A stretch of 64,000 nt of DNA from assembly GCA_938036315.1 (NCBI GenBank), contig CALHPK010000002.1, positions 1-64,000 of the forward strand, given 5' to 3'. The notes under the pieces were generated by a model. It worked only from the letters and a program-made list of their open reading frames with translations, was not told the DNA's origin and did not search any database. The position numbers and the translations under genes were made by a program. Source of the DNA: an uncultured bacterium (GTDB taxonomy: Bacteria > Calescibacteriota > Calescibacteriia > Calescibacteriales > Calescibacteriaceae). Positions 28,151 to 39,005 of this stretch are shown here, one piece after another (positions within the stretch are counted from its first letter, which is position 1; each line of letters begins with the position of its first letter).

Positions 28151-29144
28151 CTTTAGCCTCTTTTATAAATCCAACTTCGAAAACTTGCACCTTGCGGTCA
28201 GATAGAATTTTCTCACCTACCTTTCTGGGATATACCATCAAAAATCCAACCCCCATATTGAATACTTTAAACATTTCATCCTCGCTAACAAAATCCGAAA
28301 TATATGAGAATATACCGAATGAAAACTTTTCTTGAATCTGCAGAATTTTCTCTTTATCGATCAAGGCTGTGAGTGAAGGTGGAATAACTCTTCCGAGATT
28401 CCCTGGTATTCCTCCACCTGTTATGTGAGCTGAGACTTTTGGAAATGAGTAAAGTTTCACGAGCTGAAAAAATTCAGATACATATATTTTTGTAGGGGTG
28501 AGCAATAATTCAATGATACTTTTACCGCGGATCTGCTTTTGAGGATCTATCTTGCCGTCAGATATCAGCTTTCTTATTAGGGAGAACCCGTTTGAGTGAA
28601 TTCCTTGAGATGGAAAGGCAAGTATGATGTCCCCTGGTTTTACTTTATTTATCTTTGGTAGTGCATTTTTCTTTGCGGTCCCTACACAAAATCCGACAAG
28701 TTCTATTGCGCCTTCTGAGTAGAATCCCGGCATTTGGGCTGTTTCTCCCCCAACTAAAGAACAATCGGCTTCCCTACAAGCTTCTGCTATCCCCTCTAAA
28801 ATCTGTATAATATCTACTTTCTCGTCCAATGAAGAAACCCCTATGTAATCAAGAAAAAATAGAGGCTTCCCGTGCATAGCTAATATGTCATTGACATTCA
28901 TCGCAACAAGATCATATCCCAGTGTCTTTATTCTTCCATATTTTACTGCAAGGAGAGTCTTTGTCCCAACACCATCGGATGTTGCAAGCAGAATATTTCC
29001 CTTGAGTTTAAGAACTGCGGAAAAAGGACCGACCCCTTCGAGAACAAAAGATTTATAAGTATGTCTTGCTATCTCTTTTATTTTCTCTTTTATAATGTCA
29101 GCCTTATCTATATCTACCCCTGAACTTTTATAATTACCCCCCAT
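28125..29144 (-). CDS. purM: Phosphoribosylformylglycinamidine cyclo-ligase
   Basis: GVDIDKADIIKEKIK, LLATSDGVGTKTLLA, DYIGV, LVGGETAQMPGFY, HITGGGIPGNLGRVIP. Confidence 0.95.
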   Translation of the reverse strand: MGGNYKSSGVDIDKADIIKEKIKEIARHTYKSFVLEGVGPFSAVLKLKGNILLATSDGVGTKTLLAVKYGRIKTLGYDLVAMNVNDILAMHGKPLFFLDYIGVSSLDEKVDIIQILEGIAEACREADCSLVGGETAQMPGFYSEGAIELVGFCVGTAKKNALPKINKVKPGDIILAFPSQGIHSNGFSLIRKLISDGKIDPQKQIRGKSIIELLLTPTKIYVSEFFQLVKLYSFPKVSAHITGGGIPGNLGRVIPPSLTALIDKEKILQIQEKFSFGIFSYISDFVSEDEMFKVFNMGVGFLMVYPRKVGEKILSDRKVQVFEVGFIKEAKDGRRVTIV

Positions 29145-29279
29145 CTGATAAATTCTTTTTTCAGCAAGAATTCGAGAAAGTTGAGAAAATCAAAAATATT
29201 TGGATAGAGGGAAAATTTAGTAATGAAATTGCAAAGGAGTTAATATTATAATGTATTCCGAAAAGGAGGAGAGTAGGGT

Positions 29280-31727
29280 ATGAAAAAAGATAATGAAGGC
29301 AATATAGTAAACAAAAAAGAAGCGAATTTTAAGAAAAGCAGAAAAATCCCAAGAGCGGAGGATATAAAAGTTGATAAGGAAGAAGAACAAATATCAATTT
29401 CTGAATCTATCCTAAAGGTTCTGCCATTTGCTCTCTTTGCAACCTTAGTACCGTTATATAAATACAGGATAGAATTTGTTTGGTCAAAAATAGCAGTAGG
29501 GTATTTATCTATTGCACTTGCAGGACTTACCTTAGTTTATCTTCATCTCAAACATAAAAAGATTACTTTCAATATCCCATTAACTCTTTTTCCGGTTTTG
29601 ATTCTGATAGTTTACGGGAGCTTATCCTCCTTTTGGGCTATCAATCCGTACAAATCTCAGAATATTGCAACAATGATTGGACCTGGAGTTCTTGCCTATT
29701 TTGTGGTCCAACTAATGAGATTGGATCTGCGCGATGTGAAATTTATTTCAATTTTTATAGCTATAGCATCAAGTGTGGTTTCTGGATATGGCCTTTTACA
29801 GCTTATTGGAATCTTCCCCATGCCCCCAGACCAGTATGGGAACCCTAATCCTATTACAACTTTCGGGCTTTCTAATTTTGCAGTTGAATATCTATTGCTC
29901 GCATTCCCTTTAGTTGTAGGTTTTGCAATTGCAGAGAGGAGTATTATTAAGGTTCTTTATATAATTTCTGCTGTTGTTAACTTTCTTTATATTTTCGGGT
30001 GCAAAAATAGAGCTGGATGGGTTGGAACGTTTGTTTTTTTTGTTGCTTTGGGATATATATATGCCTTGTACCTTATCATAAAACACAGAATCGCTCCCAC
30101 TAAAGTCCTCAAGTATGCTGGTATAACTGTTGTAGCTATCGTTGTGATTTTTATCTTCCTCATTTCCTTTACAAATTACGGTAAAGTAGTTGCAGATAGA
30201 TTAAAGTCATTTACAATAGTCGGACCTGGTTCATCTGTTTCAACTAGGTTGTGGGCATGGAGGGGTGGTCTTGAGATGATAAAAGAAAATCCAATCTTTG
30301 GCGTTGGTGGAGGAAACTATGAGATACTATCTTGGAAATATGCCCCCAGAATACTTGACGAGGCTACAATGATAACAAATACAAGAGTAGATAAAGCTCA
30401 TAATGAATATATACAGATCTTTGCTGATCTTGGGATTGTAGGTTTTTCTATCTTCATAAGCATAGTATTTCTTATCTTCAAACTATTTTTTGATATATTC
30501 CGAAAAACCGAAGAGAGAGACGAATATTATTTCCACATAGGCACCGGATTATTTTTGGGAATTTTTGCAACTTTAGCAGCTTCATCTTTTAACTTTGCTC
30601 TACAGTGGCAGGGTTCTGCTATTCATTTTTGGTTTTTCCTGGGACTATTAGAGGTAGTGAGAAACAGGATCGTTAGTATTAAGCCATATGAAATTGATAT
30701 CAGGAACCGCAGTTGGCTAGGACTATTACCTGGGGGATTTATCTTCTTAGGGGCCCTTGGAGCACCCTGCTATAATGGTATCCCCACTTGCAAATCAAAG
30801 TTTTGCTTAGATACTTTCATATGCAGAGCTTCACCTGGGTTTTTTCAGGCAAGAAACTTAGCCCTTGCTGAGGTTTACTATAGAGTAGGTCAGTTTTACA
30901 AAAGGATGAGAAATTTTGATATTTCCGAAAGATATTATCTGGCATCACTAAAACATGAAAATCCAGCGGAAAGAACATTTTATGACCTTGCCTATCTGTA
31001 TCTTGGGGCAAGCAACGGAGTCATAAATGAAAGAGTTATTACTCTTCTTGAAGAGGTACTAAAACTTGTTCCGAATTTTGGGAAGGGAAGGAGGGAGTTG
31101 GGGAGAATGTATATTCAGATAGGACAAGTAGATAAAGGGATAGACTATGTTTTGAGGTCAACCGACTCGAATCCAGCAAATATTCCCGAAGCTTACGCAG
31201 TTGTTGCCAACGCCTACCTTGATAGAGGAGATTACACAAAAGCCCTAACCTATGCTCTGATGGCTATTGCAGAAATAGATAACTCCCCTTCAAAAAAGCG
31301 CTATGGCATAAATCCTATCCCTTCTGTAATCTTTGATGAGAACAAGATAAGATTTATTGCCTACTTTGTTGCTGGTTCAGCATATGCAAGGTTAAAGGAT
31401 TACGACAATGCCGAAAGATATCTCAATTTAGCAAATAGCATCGAACCTTCAAACCCCAGAGTTATAATCAACCTTTCAACACTGTATCTTGATAGAGGTG
31501 AGATAGATAAAGCTGAAGAGCTCCTGAAAAATTTTGAACCCACATCTGATATAGAAAAAGCGTCCAAACTTTTCAATCTGGCTTCTGTGTATGCAGCTAG
31601 GGGGAATAAGGAGAAAGCTATAGAGTATCTTCAAGCTGCCTCGAGTATAATTCCTTCATTTTTTGATAGAGCTTTTTATGATAAGTATCTTAAGACCGTA
31701 CTTCATGGCGAGGGGAGTCAAAAATAA
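29280..31727 (+). CDS. O-antigen ligase-like (Wzy/WaaL) membrane protein with C-terminal TPR repeats
   Basis: Multiple TM segments, STRLWAWRGGLEMIKENPIFGVGGGNYE, DKAHNEYIQIFADLGIVG; TPRs at C-terminus. Confidence 0.87.
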   Translation: MKKDNEGNIVNKKEANFKKSRKIPRAEDIKVDKEEEQISISESILKVLPFALFATLVPLYKYRIEFVWSKIAVGYLSIALAGLTLVYLHLKHKKITFNIPLTLFPVLILIVYGSLSSFWAINPYKSQNIATMIGPGVLAYFVVQLMRLDLRDVKFISIFIAIASSVVSGYGLLQLIGIFPMPPDQYGNPNPITTFGLSNFAVEYLLLAFPLVVGFAIAERSIIKVLYIISAVVNFLYIFGCKNRAGWVGTFVFFVALGYIYALYLIIKHRIAPTKVLKYAGITVVAIVVIFIFLISFTNYGKVVADRLKSFTIVGPGSSVSTRLWAWRGGLEMIKENPIFGVGGGNYEILSWKYAPRILDEATMITNTRVDKAHNEYIQIFADLGIVGFSIFISIVFLIFKLFFDIFRKTEERDEYYFHIGTGLFLGIFATLAASSFNFALQWQGSAIHFWFFLGLLEVVRNRIVSIKPYEIDIRNRSWLGLLPGGFIFLGALGAPCYNGIPTCKSKFCLDTFICRASPGFFQARNLALAEVYYRVGQFYKRMRNFDISERYYLASLKHENPAERTFYDLAYLYLGASNGVINERVITLLEEVLKLVPNFGKGRRELGRMYIQIGQVDKGIDYVLRSTDSNPANIPEAYAVVANAYLDRGDYTKALTYALMAIAEIDNSPSKKRYGINPIPSVIFDENKIRFIAYFVAGSAYARLKDYDNAERYLNLANSIEPSNPRVIINLSTLYLDRGEIDKAEELLKNFEPTSDIEKASKLFNLASVYAARGNKEKAIEYLQAASSIIPSFFDRAFYDKYLKTVLHGEGSQK

Positions 31728-31827
31728 GCCGGACATTTTCGACTATAAATCATTAATTAATTTTATTTTATATTGATAATTGAAAATAATTTGCAAAGTT
31801 GGCGGTTTAATTTTTAGTAATTTTAAA

Positions 31828-32607
31828 ATGATAAAAATTAAAACTCTCGGAGCATATGGTTCTCGCTTTGGAGGAATGGCAACAGCCTGCTTTCTAATAA
31901 ATGATAAGATTGTAGTGGATGCAGGCAACATAACATCAGTTGGGAAAAAAATCCTAAAAATAAATCATATTTTTATAACTCATCACCATCTTGATCACAT
32001 CTTTGATATTCCATTCCTTATAGCTGAATCATTCCCTCAAAGATATGAACCGCTTACGATATATGGGAATCAGGAAAATCTTGAAGCTCTCAAGAAAAAC
32101 ATACTCAATCAACAGATTTGGCCAGATTTTTCCGAAATAAACATTATAGGTTCCGATAGAGCATCGCTGAGATATCAATCACTTAAGGCTTGGAATACCG
32201 TAACTGTTGATGGGATCGATGTTCTCCCATTCGATTCAAATCACATAGTCCCGACTTATGGATATAAAATATCAAAGGGGAATAAAAGTGTGGTGATAAG
32301 TGGTGATACTTGGAAACAGGATAATATTTGGAAGATCGCAAATGAAGATCCTTCGGTAAAAGCAATATTTATAGACGTCTCGTATCCAAAAAGATTAAGT
32401 TCTTTGGGCTGGAGAGCTATGCATCTTTCTACCGACGCGTTTGAAGAGGAAGTATCTACAAAGCTCAAAAGAGATGACATAATACTGATAGTATATCATA
32501 TAAAACCTACTTTATTCAGAGAAGTGGAAAGGGAAATCAAGCAAGTGGGAAGGAAGTTGAAGAGAAGAATTATTATAGCCAAAGATAATGATGTTTTTAA
32601 ATTTTGA
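31828..32607 (+). CDS. MBL-fold metallohydrolase (class II cyclic-nucleotide phosphodiesterase/RNase Z-like)
   Basis: Start moved to ATG 31828 (MIKIKTLGAYGSRFGG); HIFITHHHLDHIFDIP, SGDTW. Confidence 0.82.
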   Translation: MIKIKTLGAYGSRFGGMATACFLINDKIVVDAGNITSVGKKILKINHIFITHHHLDHIFDIPFLIAESFPQRYEPLTIYGNQENLEALKKNILNQQIWPDFSEINIIGSDRASLRYQSLKAWNTVTVDGIDVLPFDSNHIVPTYGYKISKGNKSVVISGDTWKQDNIWKIANEDPSVKAIFIDVSYPKRLSSLGWRAMHLSTDAFEEEVSTKLKRDDIILIVYHIKPTLFREVEREIKQVGRKLKRRIIIAKDNDVFKF

Positions 32608-32734
32608 TTGAGGTTGATCTGATTTTTTACCTATAAAATTTAGAGAACCTATAAAGTGTAAATCAAAACTTTCTGTTTTTCATATCCCAACATAAACAAA
32701 ATAATATTTATAAGAGAAAGGAGGTGATATCCCT

Positions 32735-34321
32735 ATGGGACAGAAAATGAGAGAACTTGTAGAGGAGTTGCATAAATTGAGAGCAGAGATTAAAAAAATG
32801 GGCGGACCCGACAAGGTTCAGAAACAGCATGAAAGGGGAAAACTTGCAGTGAGGGAGAGATTAGATCTCCTGTTTGATAAAGATTCTCCGTTTTTTGAGA
32901 TCGGAATTTTGGGGACAGAACCTGGGGATGAAAGGACTCCAGCAGATGGGGTTGTAACTGGGTTTGGCAAAATAGACGGTAGATGGGTCGGTTGTATCGC
33001 CTACGATTATACAGTAAAAGGAGGCTCTATGGGGTTTGTTAATGAGATCAAGTGCACAAGAATAAGAGAATTATGTCTTAGATTTAAGATACCACTTGTT
33101 TGGCTCATTGATTCTGGGGGTGCCAGAATTTCTGCTCAATCAGCATCTTCGATTGGAGGTGGACTTGCTGGCGAAGCTATAGCCTTGTTTGCAAACTCAG
33201 GATGGTTATTCAAAGAGGAATCCATAATGTCTGGAGTTATCCCCTTGGTTTGCGCCCAGGTTGGACCCGGATACGCTGGAACTGCTTACATACCAGGACT
33301 AGCTGATGTTGTCTTTATGGTAAAAGGCACAAGTTTTATGGCTCTTGGCGGTCCATCGCTTGTCAAAATGGTCACAGGAGAATCAATAGATGAGGAGAAC
33401 CTCGGAGGTTCAAAAGTTCACACAGAAATTTCTGGATGCGCTGACAATGAATACCCAGATGACCCCTCATGCCTGAAAGCTATAAGAGATTATCTATCTT
33501 ATATGCCTTCATCTAATGAAGAAAAACCACCAAGAAAAAATTTTAGCGGGGACCCACTCGCACTTCTGCCGGACCAGATTCTTGATGTCCTCCCAGATAA
33601 CCCAAAGCAGGCTTACGATATGCACAAGATAATAAAGTTTATTGTAGATGACGGGGAATTCTTCGAGCTAAAACCAAAATGGGCAAGAAATATAATTGTC
33701 GGGTTCGGAAGAGTAGGGGGATACCCAGTTGGATTTGTTGCAAATAACCCTATGTTCTACGGAGGAGTCCTGGATGTTAACGCTTCAGATAAAGCCGCCA
33801 GATTCATTTGGCTTTGTGACTCCTTCAACATACCCATCGTATTTCTGGCTGATGTCCCAGGTTTTATGGTCTCCTCAAAAACAGAAAAAGATGGACTCAT
33901 AAGACACGGGGCAAAAATGATCCATGCAGTTGCAGAAGCAACAGTTCCCAAAATCACAATCATAATAAGAAAAGCTTACGGAGCAGGATACTATGCTATG
34001 TGTGGAAAGTCGTTTGATCCAGATATCATAGTAGCATGGCCAACAGGGGAAATTTCTGTAATGGGACCAGAGGGTATGGTTTCTATTTTCGCCAAAAAAC
34101 AACTTGAAAGCTTAGACCCAGAATCTGCAAAAGAATTCACCTCACAGATGGCGGAAGCTATAAGACCCTACATAGACATAAAAAAACCTGCTGGCTGGGG
34201 ATTCATAGATGACGTTATAGACCCCAGAGAAACAAAGAGAGTAATATATATGGCTTTAGAACTTACTCAACGTAAGCAAGTTTTACGCATGATGAGAAAA
34301 CACGGTGTATATCCTGTCTGA
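32735..34321 (+). CDS. Acyl-CoA carboxylase carboxyltransferase subunit (PccB/MmdA family)
   Basis: SD AGGAGGTGAT; KQHERGKLAVRERLDLLFD, IDSGGARI, VFMVKGTSFMALGGPSLVKMVTGE, GAGYYAMCG. Confidence 0.92.
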   Translation: MGQKMRELVEELHKLRAEIKKMGGPDKVQKQHERGKLAVRERLDLLFDKDSPFFEIGILGTEPGDERTPADGVVTGFGKIDGRWVGCIAYDYTVKGGSMGFVNEIKCTRIRELCLRFKIPLVWLIDSGGARISAQSASSIGGGLAGEAIALFANSGWLFKEESIMSGVIPLVCAQVGPGYAGTAYIPGLADVVFMVKGTSFMALGGPSLVKMVTGESIDEENLGGSKVHTEISGCADNEYPDDPSCLKAIRDYLSYMPSSNEEKPPRKNFSGDPLALLPDQILDVLPDNPKQAYDMHKIIKFIVDDGEFFELKPKWARNIIVGFGRVGGYPVGFVANNPMFYGGVLDVNASDKAARFIWLCDSFNIPIVFLADVPGFMVSSKTEKDGLIRHGAKMIHAVAEATVPKITIIIRKAYGAGYYAMCGKSFDPDIIVAWPTGEISVMGPEGMVSIFAKKQLESLDPESAKEFTSQMAEAIRPYIDIKKPAGWGFIDDVIDPRETKRVIYMALELTQRKQVLRMMRKHGVYPV

Positions 34322-34377
34322 AGAAATCAATAAATTTCCGGTTAAATAAAAATAGAATTTTTAAAATTTAATCAGTT

Positions 34378-36039
34378 ATGATATTATCATATTTGCCAAG
34401 AAGATTACTGGGAAGTATACTTTTATCGGCCATTGTAGCTTCCTCCTGCGGTAAAGGATTGAATGAGATAAAAAAAGAGGAGAAAGAAGTATCTCTCTCC
34501 CCAACAGAACAAGTCACCTTAGGAAAATCCTTATTAGAAATAGGTAGACCTTCCGATGCTAAAGAGCTTTTTTCTTCAGCTCTGGACTCGAAAGCTCTCT
34601 CCCCTGCTGATTGTACTGAGTCAGAACGAGGCTTTAAGAGTTGTCCCTATTGCGATGCTATCTATGGCAAGGCTATTGCTGATCTAGTGGGGACGCTACA
34701 GCTTATCTCTCAACTTGCAGAGTCATTAGCAGGTAGCAAAGAACACCAGGCAAATCCGCGCCTGAACAAAATGGAAGAGAATAAACAGAATAAAACAAAG
34801 GTGGACAAACTAATATCTGGAACCATTGATTCACTTGTAGAACTTTTGCTCATAAAGATCGATTCACTAAGAAAAAACTTCAAAGAAGTGATAGATCAAA
34901 AATGTGAGACCCAGGTAAATGCAACTGCAGTGGTAAACCTTCTCGGAAGAGAGATTATTATCCCCGGCAAGCCTAAAGAAGATGAGAAAATAATATACTC
35001 ACCATATTTTGCAAATTTTGTTAACTCTCTTTTATCTTTAATCTCAGGAATTTTAGATATAGCTTACTCCCAAAACTGGGGAATAAGTGCTATTTATATT
35101 CGTGATTTTACAAAAGAGCTATTGTCGCAAACCGAACAAAAAAACTTACTTGAAATTGTAGCAGGATTTGGGGATCTGTTTGCTAATAATCCTGAACTGT
35201 GGACCCAAAAAGAAGGAAGAGAACATCTGTGGAATAAATCCGCAACAGATCTTGCAGAAGCTCTCGAAGGTGCTGGAGAATTTTTGAAAAAACTCCCGAA
35301 TATATGTTCTATCTCAGGAGAAGCAACACAAAAATTTATTGTATCCTTACCACTGGGGGAAATTATATGTAGCGGTGCAAATCTGCTATCTCCAACTTTT
35401 GGTAAATTAGCAGATGTGTTGGCAAAATGGGCAAGATCACTAAAGGGAGAATCAAAATGCAATGTGATAGATGGAAAGAAAATTCCTATCTCAGCTAATG
35501 ATGGGTGCATAAAAATCTTCGAAGATATTGTCCTGGCAACCAAGGGAACACTATTAGAAAACATAGGAGTAACTGAAATTTTTGCTCTTGCACCTTCTGA
35601 ATTTTTTATTCCTCGTGACCTCAGAGCTTTCTTGCCTCTTGTGAAAGAAATTGATGTTGGGAAAAAGGTATATATCTTTCACTTTGAAAAGGAAGAAAAT
35701 GAAAAAGATGATGAACACTTTAAAATTGGACTTCATACTCTCTCTAAAGGACATCCTAAACCATTAACAAATACAAATATACCTGCGGATGGTATCTCAG
35801 GATCACCTTTATATATTCCTTTTGGAGATCCGACATTCGGAGGTTCTTTATTTATTACGCTATACTATTTAAATGATGGGAAGTGCAATACATACGAGAA
35901 TGAGAAAGAACTTTGTGAAAAGGAATGGTACGTCAAGGTAGATGAATGGGGGGCTGGCAATTACGCTCTTAACAAATTTATGGCTAAATTGCTGACCTCA
36001 CCACTTATCAAAGGATTAATCGGAAACATACTTAAGTGA
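34378..36039 (+). CDS. Hypothetical lipoprotein
   Basis: Signal peptide with lipobox IVASSC; 553 aa; no family recognised. Confidence 0.6.
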   Translation: MILSYLPRRLLGSILLSAIVASSCGKGLNEIKKEEKEVSLSPTEQVTLGKSLLEIGRPSDAKELFSSALDSKALSPADCTESERGFKSCPYCDAIYGKAIADLVGTLQLISQLAESLAGSKEHQANPRLNKMEENKQNKTKVDKLISGTIDSLVELLLIKIDSLRKNFKEVIDQKCETQVNATAVVNLLGREIIIPGKPKEDEKIIYSPYFANFVNSLLSLISGILDIAYSQNWGISAIYIRDFTKELLSQTEQKNLLEIVAGFGDLFANNPELWTQKEGREHLWNKSATDLAEALEGAGEFLKKLPNICSISGEATQKFIVSLPLGEIICSGANLLSPTFGKLADVLAKWARSLKGESKCNVIDGKKIPISANDGCIKIFEDIVLATKGTLLENIGVTEIFALAPSEFFIPRDLRAFLPLVKEIDVGKKVYIFHFEKEENEKDDEHFKIGLHTLSKGHPKPLTNTNIPADGISGSPLYIPFGDPTFGGSLFITLYYLNDGKCNTYENEKELCEKEWYVKVDEWGAGNYALNKFMAKLLTSPLIKGLIGNILK

Positions 36040-36156
36040 TTATGTTATTTATTACTATTAGTAACCATTACTCTGGAATAATCTTCAGTTGTAATAGCTA
36101 TTCTTGATTTGAAAAGATATAATCTACAGCTAATTTTTTAAGGATATAAAACAAGA

Positions 36157-37752
36157 TTACAAAAATTTGCGTGAGAACGTTGCAAATTCCTCATACAGCT
36201 CAGTATTATATTTTTTAATTGGCTCCAGAAGTTTTAACCTCCTTCTGATAAAATCTTTTGTGTCTTGAACTCCACCTTCTTTCTCGACAATTTTGGCAAC
36301 TTTTTCAATGCATAAGATCCCGTTGCATAGCGAATCACATGCCCAGGTCCTTCTTGAAACGTCAGAAACTGTCATTGCTAATTCTCTTTTTACTGCCCAC
36401 TTCACCTCTCCTTCAAAGACTTGAGAACATTTGCATATAAGTTCTCCAAGCCCAAATTCTTTAATAAGCTGCTTTGCTCTTACTCCATATTTTTTGACAA
36501 GAAGATAACTTATGTTCTCAGGCGCAAAGCGAGATACCTCCGAGATCACTTTTTCTGTTGCATCCTCGAAATTATTTTCCCAAATCATACCCTCAGCCCC
36601 TGGCAGAAAGATATACTTTGTTTTGGATTTTTTGCTGATTCCAAGTTTTTTACAAACGTAATCAGAAACATGCTCAGATAAAAGCCTGAAGCTGGCAAGT
36701 TTCCCTCCAAGAACTGATATGAATCCAAAATCATCATGAATTTCCTCCTCACGAGTTATTTTGTCTTCATTCTTCCCGTACGTGTATGGGGTTGGTCTTA
36801 ACCCGACTTTTGTAGAAAATGGCCTTAAAGATCTTATTTCTGGAATATATCTTTCTGCAGAATGCATAAGGTACTCTACTTCGTCTCGGAGTATTTCTAT
36901 ATCATCAGGATCACCAAAGAAATCGTCATCAGTTGTTCCTAAGATAGTTCTATCTTCTAGTGGGACAAAGAGCAAGTATCTTCCATCTATTGCCTGAAAA
37001 CTTACAACCGTGTTGAGAACTTTTCCTGGAAACACAATGTGTATTCCTTTTGTCGGCCTCAATTTTTGTCTTGGCTTCTTTAATCTTATATTTAGGTTTT
37101 TCACGACTTTATCTATCCAGGGACCTGATGCATTTACAATGAGTTTGGCTTTGATTTTTATCTTCTCTGAGGTTAGATTGTTTTTAGCTATTATTTCAAA
37201 GTTACCTTCGCTGCCTGAGACCTCTATAACTTCGGTATGGTTAAGAACAGTTGCTCCATTTTCATAAGCAGCTAAAGCATTAGCGACCGCCAATCTCTGG
37301 GGATCGGTTGCGTACTCCTCTATGAGTATCCCCCCATGCTTACTTCTCACAGCTCCTCCAGTGAACCATTCAACTTCCTCTTTACTCAAAACTTTGTGAA
37401 CCATAGAATTCCTCATAAGTGAGAACAGATCATAGACTCCCATATATATCCTGAATGCTTCTTTCATAATCCACGAATCAAGTAAAATAAGAAATGTTCT
37501 TCTGGATATCATATATGGGATGGTTCTTATTAGAACGCCAGCCTCCTTTGAAGAAGATTGAGTGACACCTATGTCGTGGATGATATATCTTGCTCCACCG
37601 TGAATCAAGCATGAGGACGCCCAAGTTGTAGCCCAACCGAAATCCTCCTTTTCCACTAAAATAACCCTAACTCCACGCAGGGTAAGATCTAATGCTATCC
37701 CTACTCCGTTTATGCCTCCCCCTATTATGGCTACATCGTAGTTATTCTCCAT
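36157..37752 (-). CDS. glpD: FAD-dependent glycerol-3-phosphate dehydrogenase
   Basis: DVAIIGGGINGVGIALDLTLRGVRVILVEKEDFGWATTWASSCLIHGGARYI; LRPTKGIHIVFP; TILGTTDDDFFGDPDD. Confidence 0.93.
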   Translation of the reverse strand: MENNYDVAIIGGGINGVGIALDLTLRGVRVILVEKEDFGWATTWASSCLIHGGARYIIHDIGVTQSSSKEAGVLIRTIPYMISRRTFLILLDSWIMKEAFRIYMGVYDLFSLMRNSMVHKVLSKEEVEWFTGGAVRSKHGGILIEEYATDPQRLAVANALAAYENGATVLNHTEVIEVSGSEGNFEIIAKNNLTSEKIKIKAKLIVNASGPWIDKVVKNLNIRLKKPRQKLRPTKGIHIVFPGKVLNTVVSFQAIDGRYLLFVPLEDRTILGTTDDDFFGDPDDIEILRDEVEYLMHSAERYIPEIRSLRPFSTKVGLRPTPYTYGKNEDKITREEEIHDDFGFISVLGGKLASFRLLSEHVSDYVCKKLGISKKSKTKYIFLPGAEGMIWENNFEDATEKVISEVSRFAPENISYLLVKKYGVRAKQLIKEFGLGELICKCSQVFEGEVKWAVKRELAMTVSDVSRRTWACDSLCNGILCIEKVAKIVEKEGGVQDTKDFIRRRLKLLEPIKKYNTELYEEFATFSRKFL

Positions 37753-37814
37753 ATTTACAAAATTAAGCTATAAAATAGAAAAATTACTTTTCTGAAACAT
37801 TCTTAAAAGCAGAT

Positions 37815-39005
37815 TTGAAAAAACTTTATCTTTATATCCGGAATAGTAATTTAATAGATAGAGTGATAAAAGTAGGATTTCTCGGCACCAGGGGGGTTCC
37901 AGCAAGCTACTCAGGGTTTGAAACTTTTTATGATAAGCTAGCTTCTGGACTCTCACAGAAATTCGAAATACTGGTATTTAATAGATGGAACTATATTCGC
38001 TATCCATTCAAAAACTACAAAGGAGCCCAAGTTATTTCGCTTTATTCCATACCTCAAAAACATCTTGACACAATCTCCCACACTTTTATATCAGCTTTAT
38101 ATTGCATTTTAAACTGGAAACCAGACATAGCTCTGATATGCGGGGTTGGAAACTCAATACTTCTCCCTATTTTCAAAGTATCCAGAATCAAAACCGTAAT
38201 TAATGTCGATGGTGCGGATTGGAAGAGAAAAAAATGGGGAAAATTTTCTTCATGGTATCTGAGAGTGAGCGAGGCTCTAGCATCACGCTGGGCGGATATA
38301 ATAGTCGCAGACGCAATAGATGTTAAAAAATATTATCAGGTAAATTACAAGGTTCCAGAAGAAAAAATTGTTTACATTCCATACGGAGGAATAACAAAAG
38401 AAGATATTGAAAAATCTGAAATGTTTGGAAATACCAAGGAATTCCTTGAAAGATTGGGATTGGAACCTTACAAATATTTTCTCTTTGTTGGCAGACTTGT
38501 GCCTGAAAATTCACCGCATATGCTCATAACCGCTTTCAAGAGGGCAAGAGTAAAAAATGAAACCCTCAAGAAATTCAAAGTCGCTATAGTTGGGGATGCT
38601 CCGTACTCTGAAGACTATAAATCCTTTCTGAAAAAAATAGCAAAAGATGATCCTTCAGTGGTGTTCACTGGATATCTTTTTTCAGCAAGCTACATAAATA
38701 TATCGTTAAATGCTTTTGCATTCGTCTTTTGCGCTGAAGTCGGTGGTACTCACCCGGTCCTTGTTGAGCAAATGTCCCTGGGGAGTTTAATCCTGTGCCG
38801 TGATACCTCATCGAACAGGGAAGTTCTTGGAGATTCTGGATTGTTCTTCAGAACTGAAGAGGAAGTAGCCGATTTGCTATGCAAAACTGTGGAGTCAGAT
38901 TTTTCGGAACTCAAAATTAAGGCAAGAAGTAGAGCCGAAGAATTATTCTCGTGGGATAAAATATCTAAGGAATATGAAGAACTTTTCCTAAGATTAGCGG
39001 GTTAA
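37815..39005 (+). CDS. Glycosyltransferase family 4 with DUF1972 (rhamnosyltransferase-like)
   Basis: VGFLGTRGVPASYSGFETFYDKLASGL, FVGRLVPENSPHMLI, EVGGTHPVLVEQM; core may begin about 20 codons downstream. Confidence 0.88.
   Translation: MKKLYLYIRNSNLIDRVIKVGFLGTRGVPASYSGFETFYDKLASGLSQKFEILVFNRWNYIRYPFKNYKGAQVISLYSIPQKHLDTISHTFISALYCILNWKPDIALICGVGNSILLPIFKVSRIKTVINVDGADWKRKKWGKFSSWYLRVSEALASRWADIIVADAIDVKKYYQVNYKVPEEKIVYIPYGGITKEDIEKSEMFGNTKEFLERLGLEPYKYFLFVGRLVPENSPHMLITAFKRARVKNETLKKFKVAIVGDAPYSEDYKSFLKKIAKDDPSVVFTGYLFSASYINISLNAFAFVFCAEVGGTHPVLVEQMSLGSLILCRDTSSNREVLGDSGLFFRTEEEVADLLCKTVESDFSELKIKARSRAEELFSWDKISKEYEELFLRLAG

Noticed and set aside
35094-35564. 156-aa minus-strand ORF
   Set aside because: Shadow ORF antisense to the 34378-36039 lipoprotein
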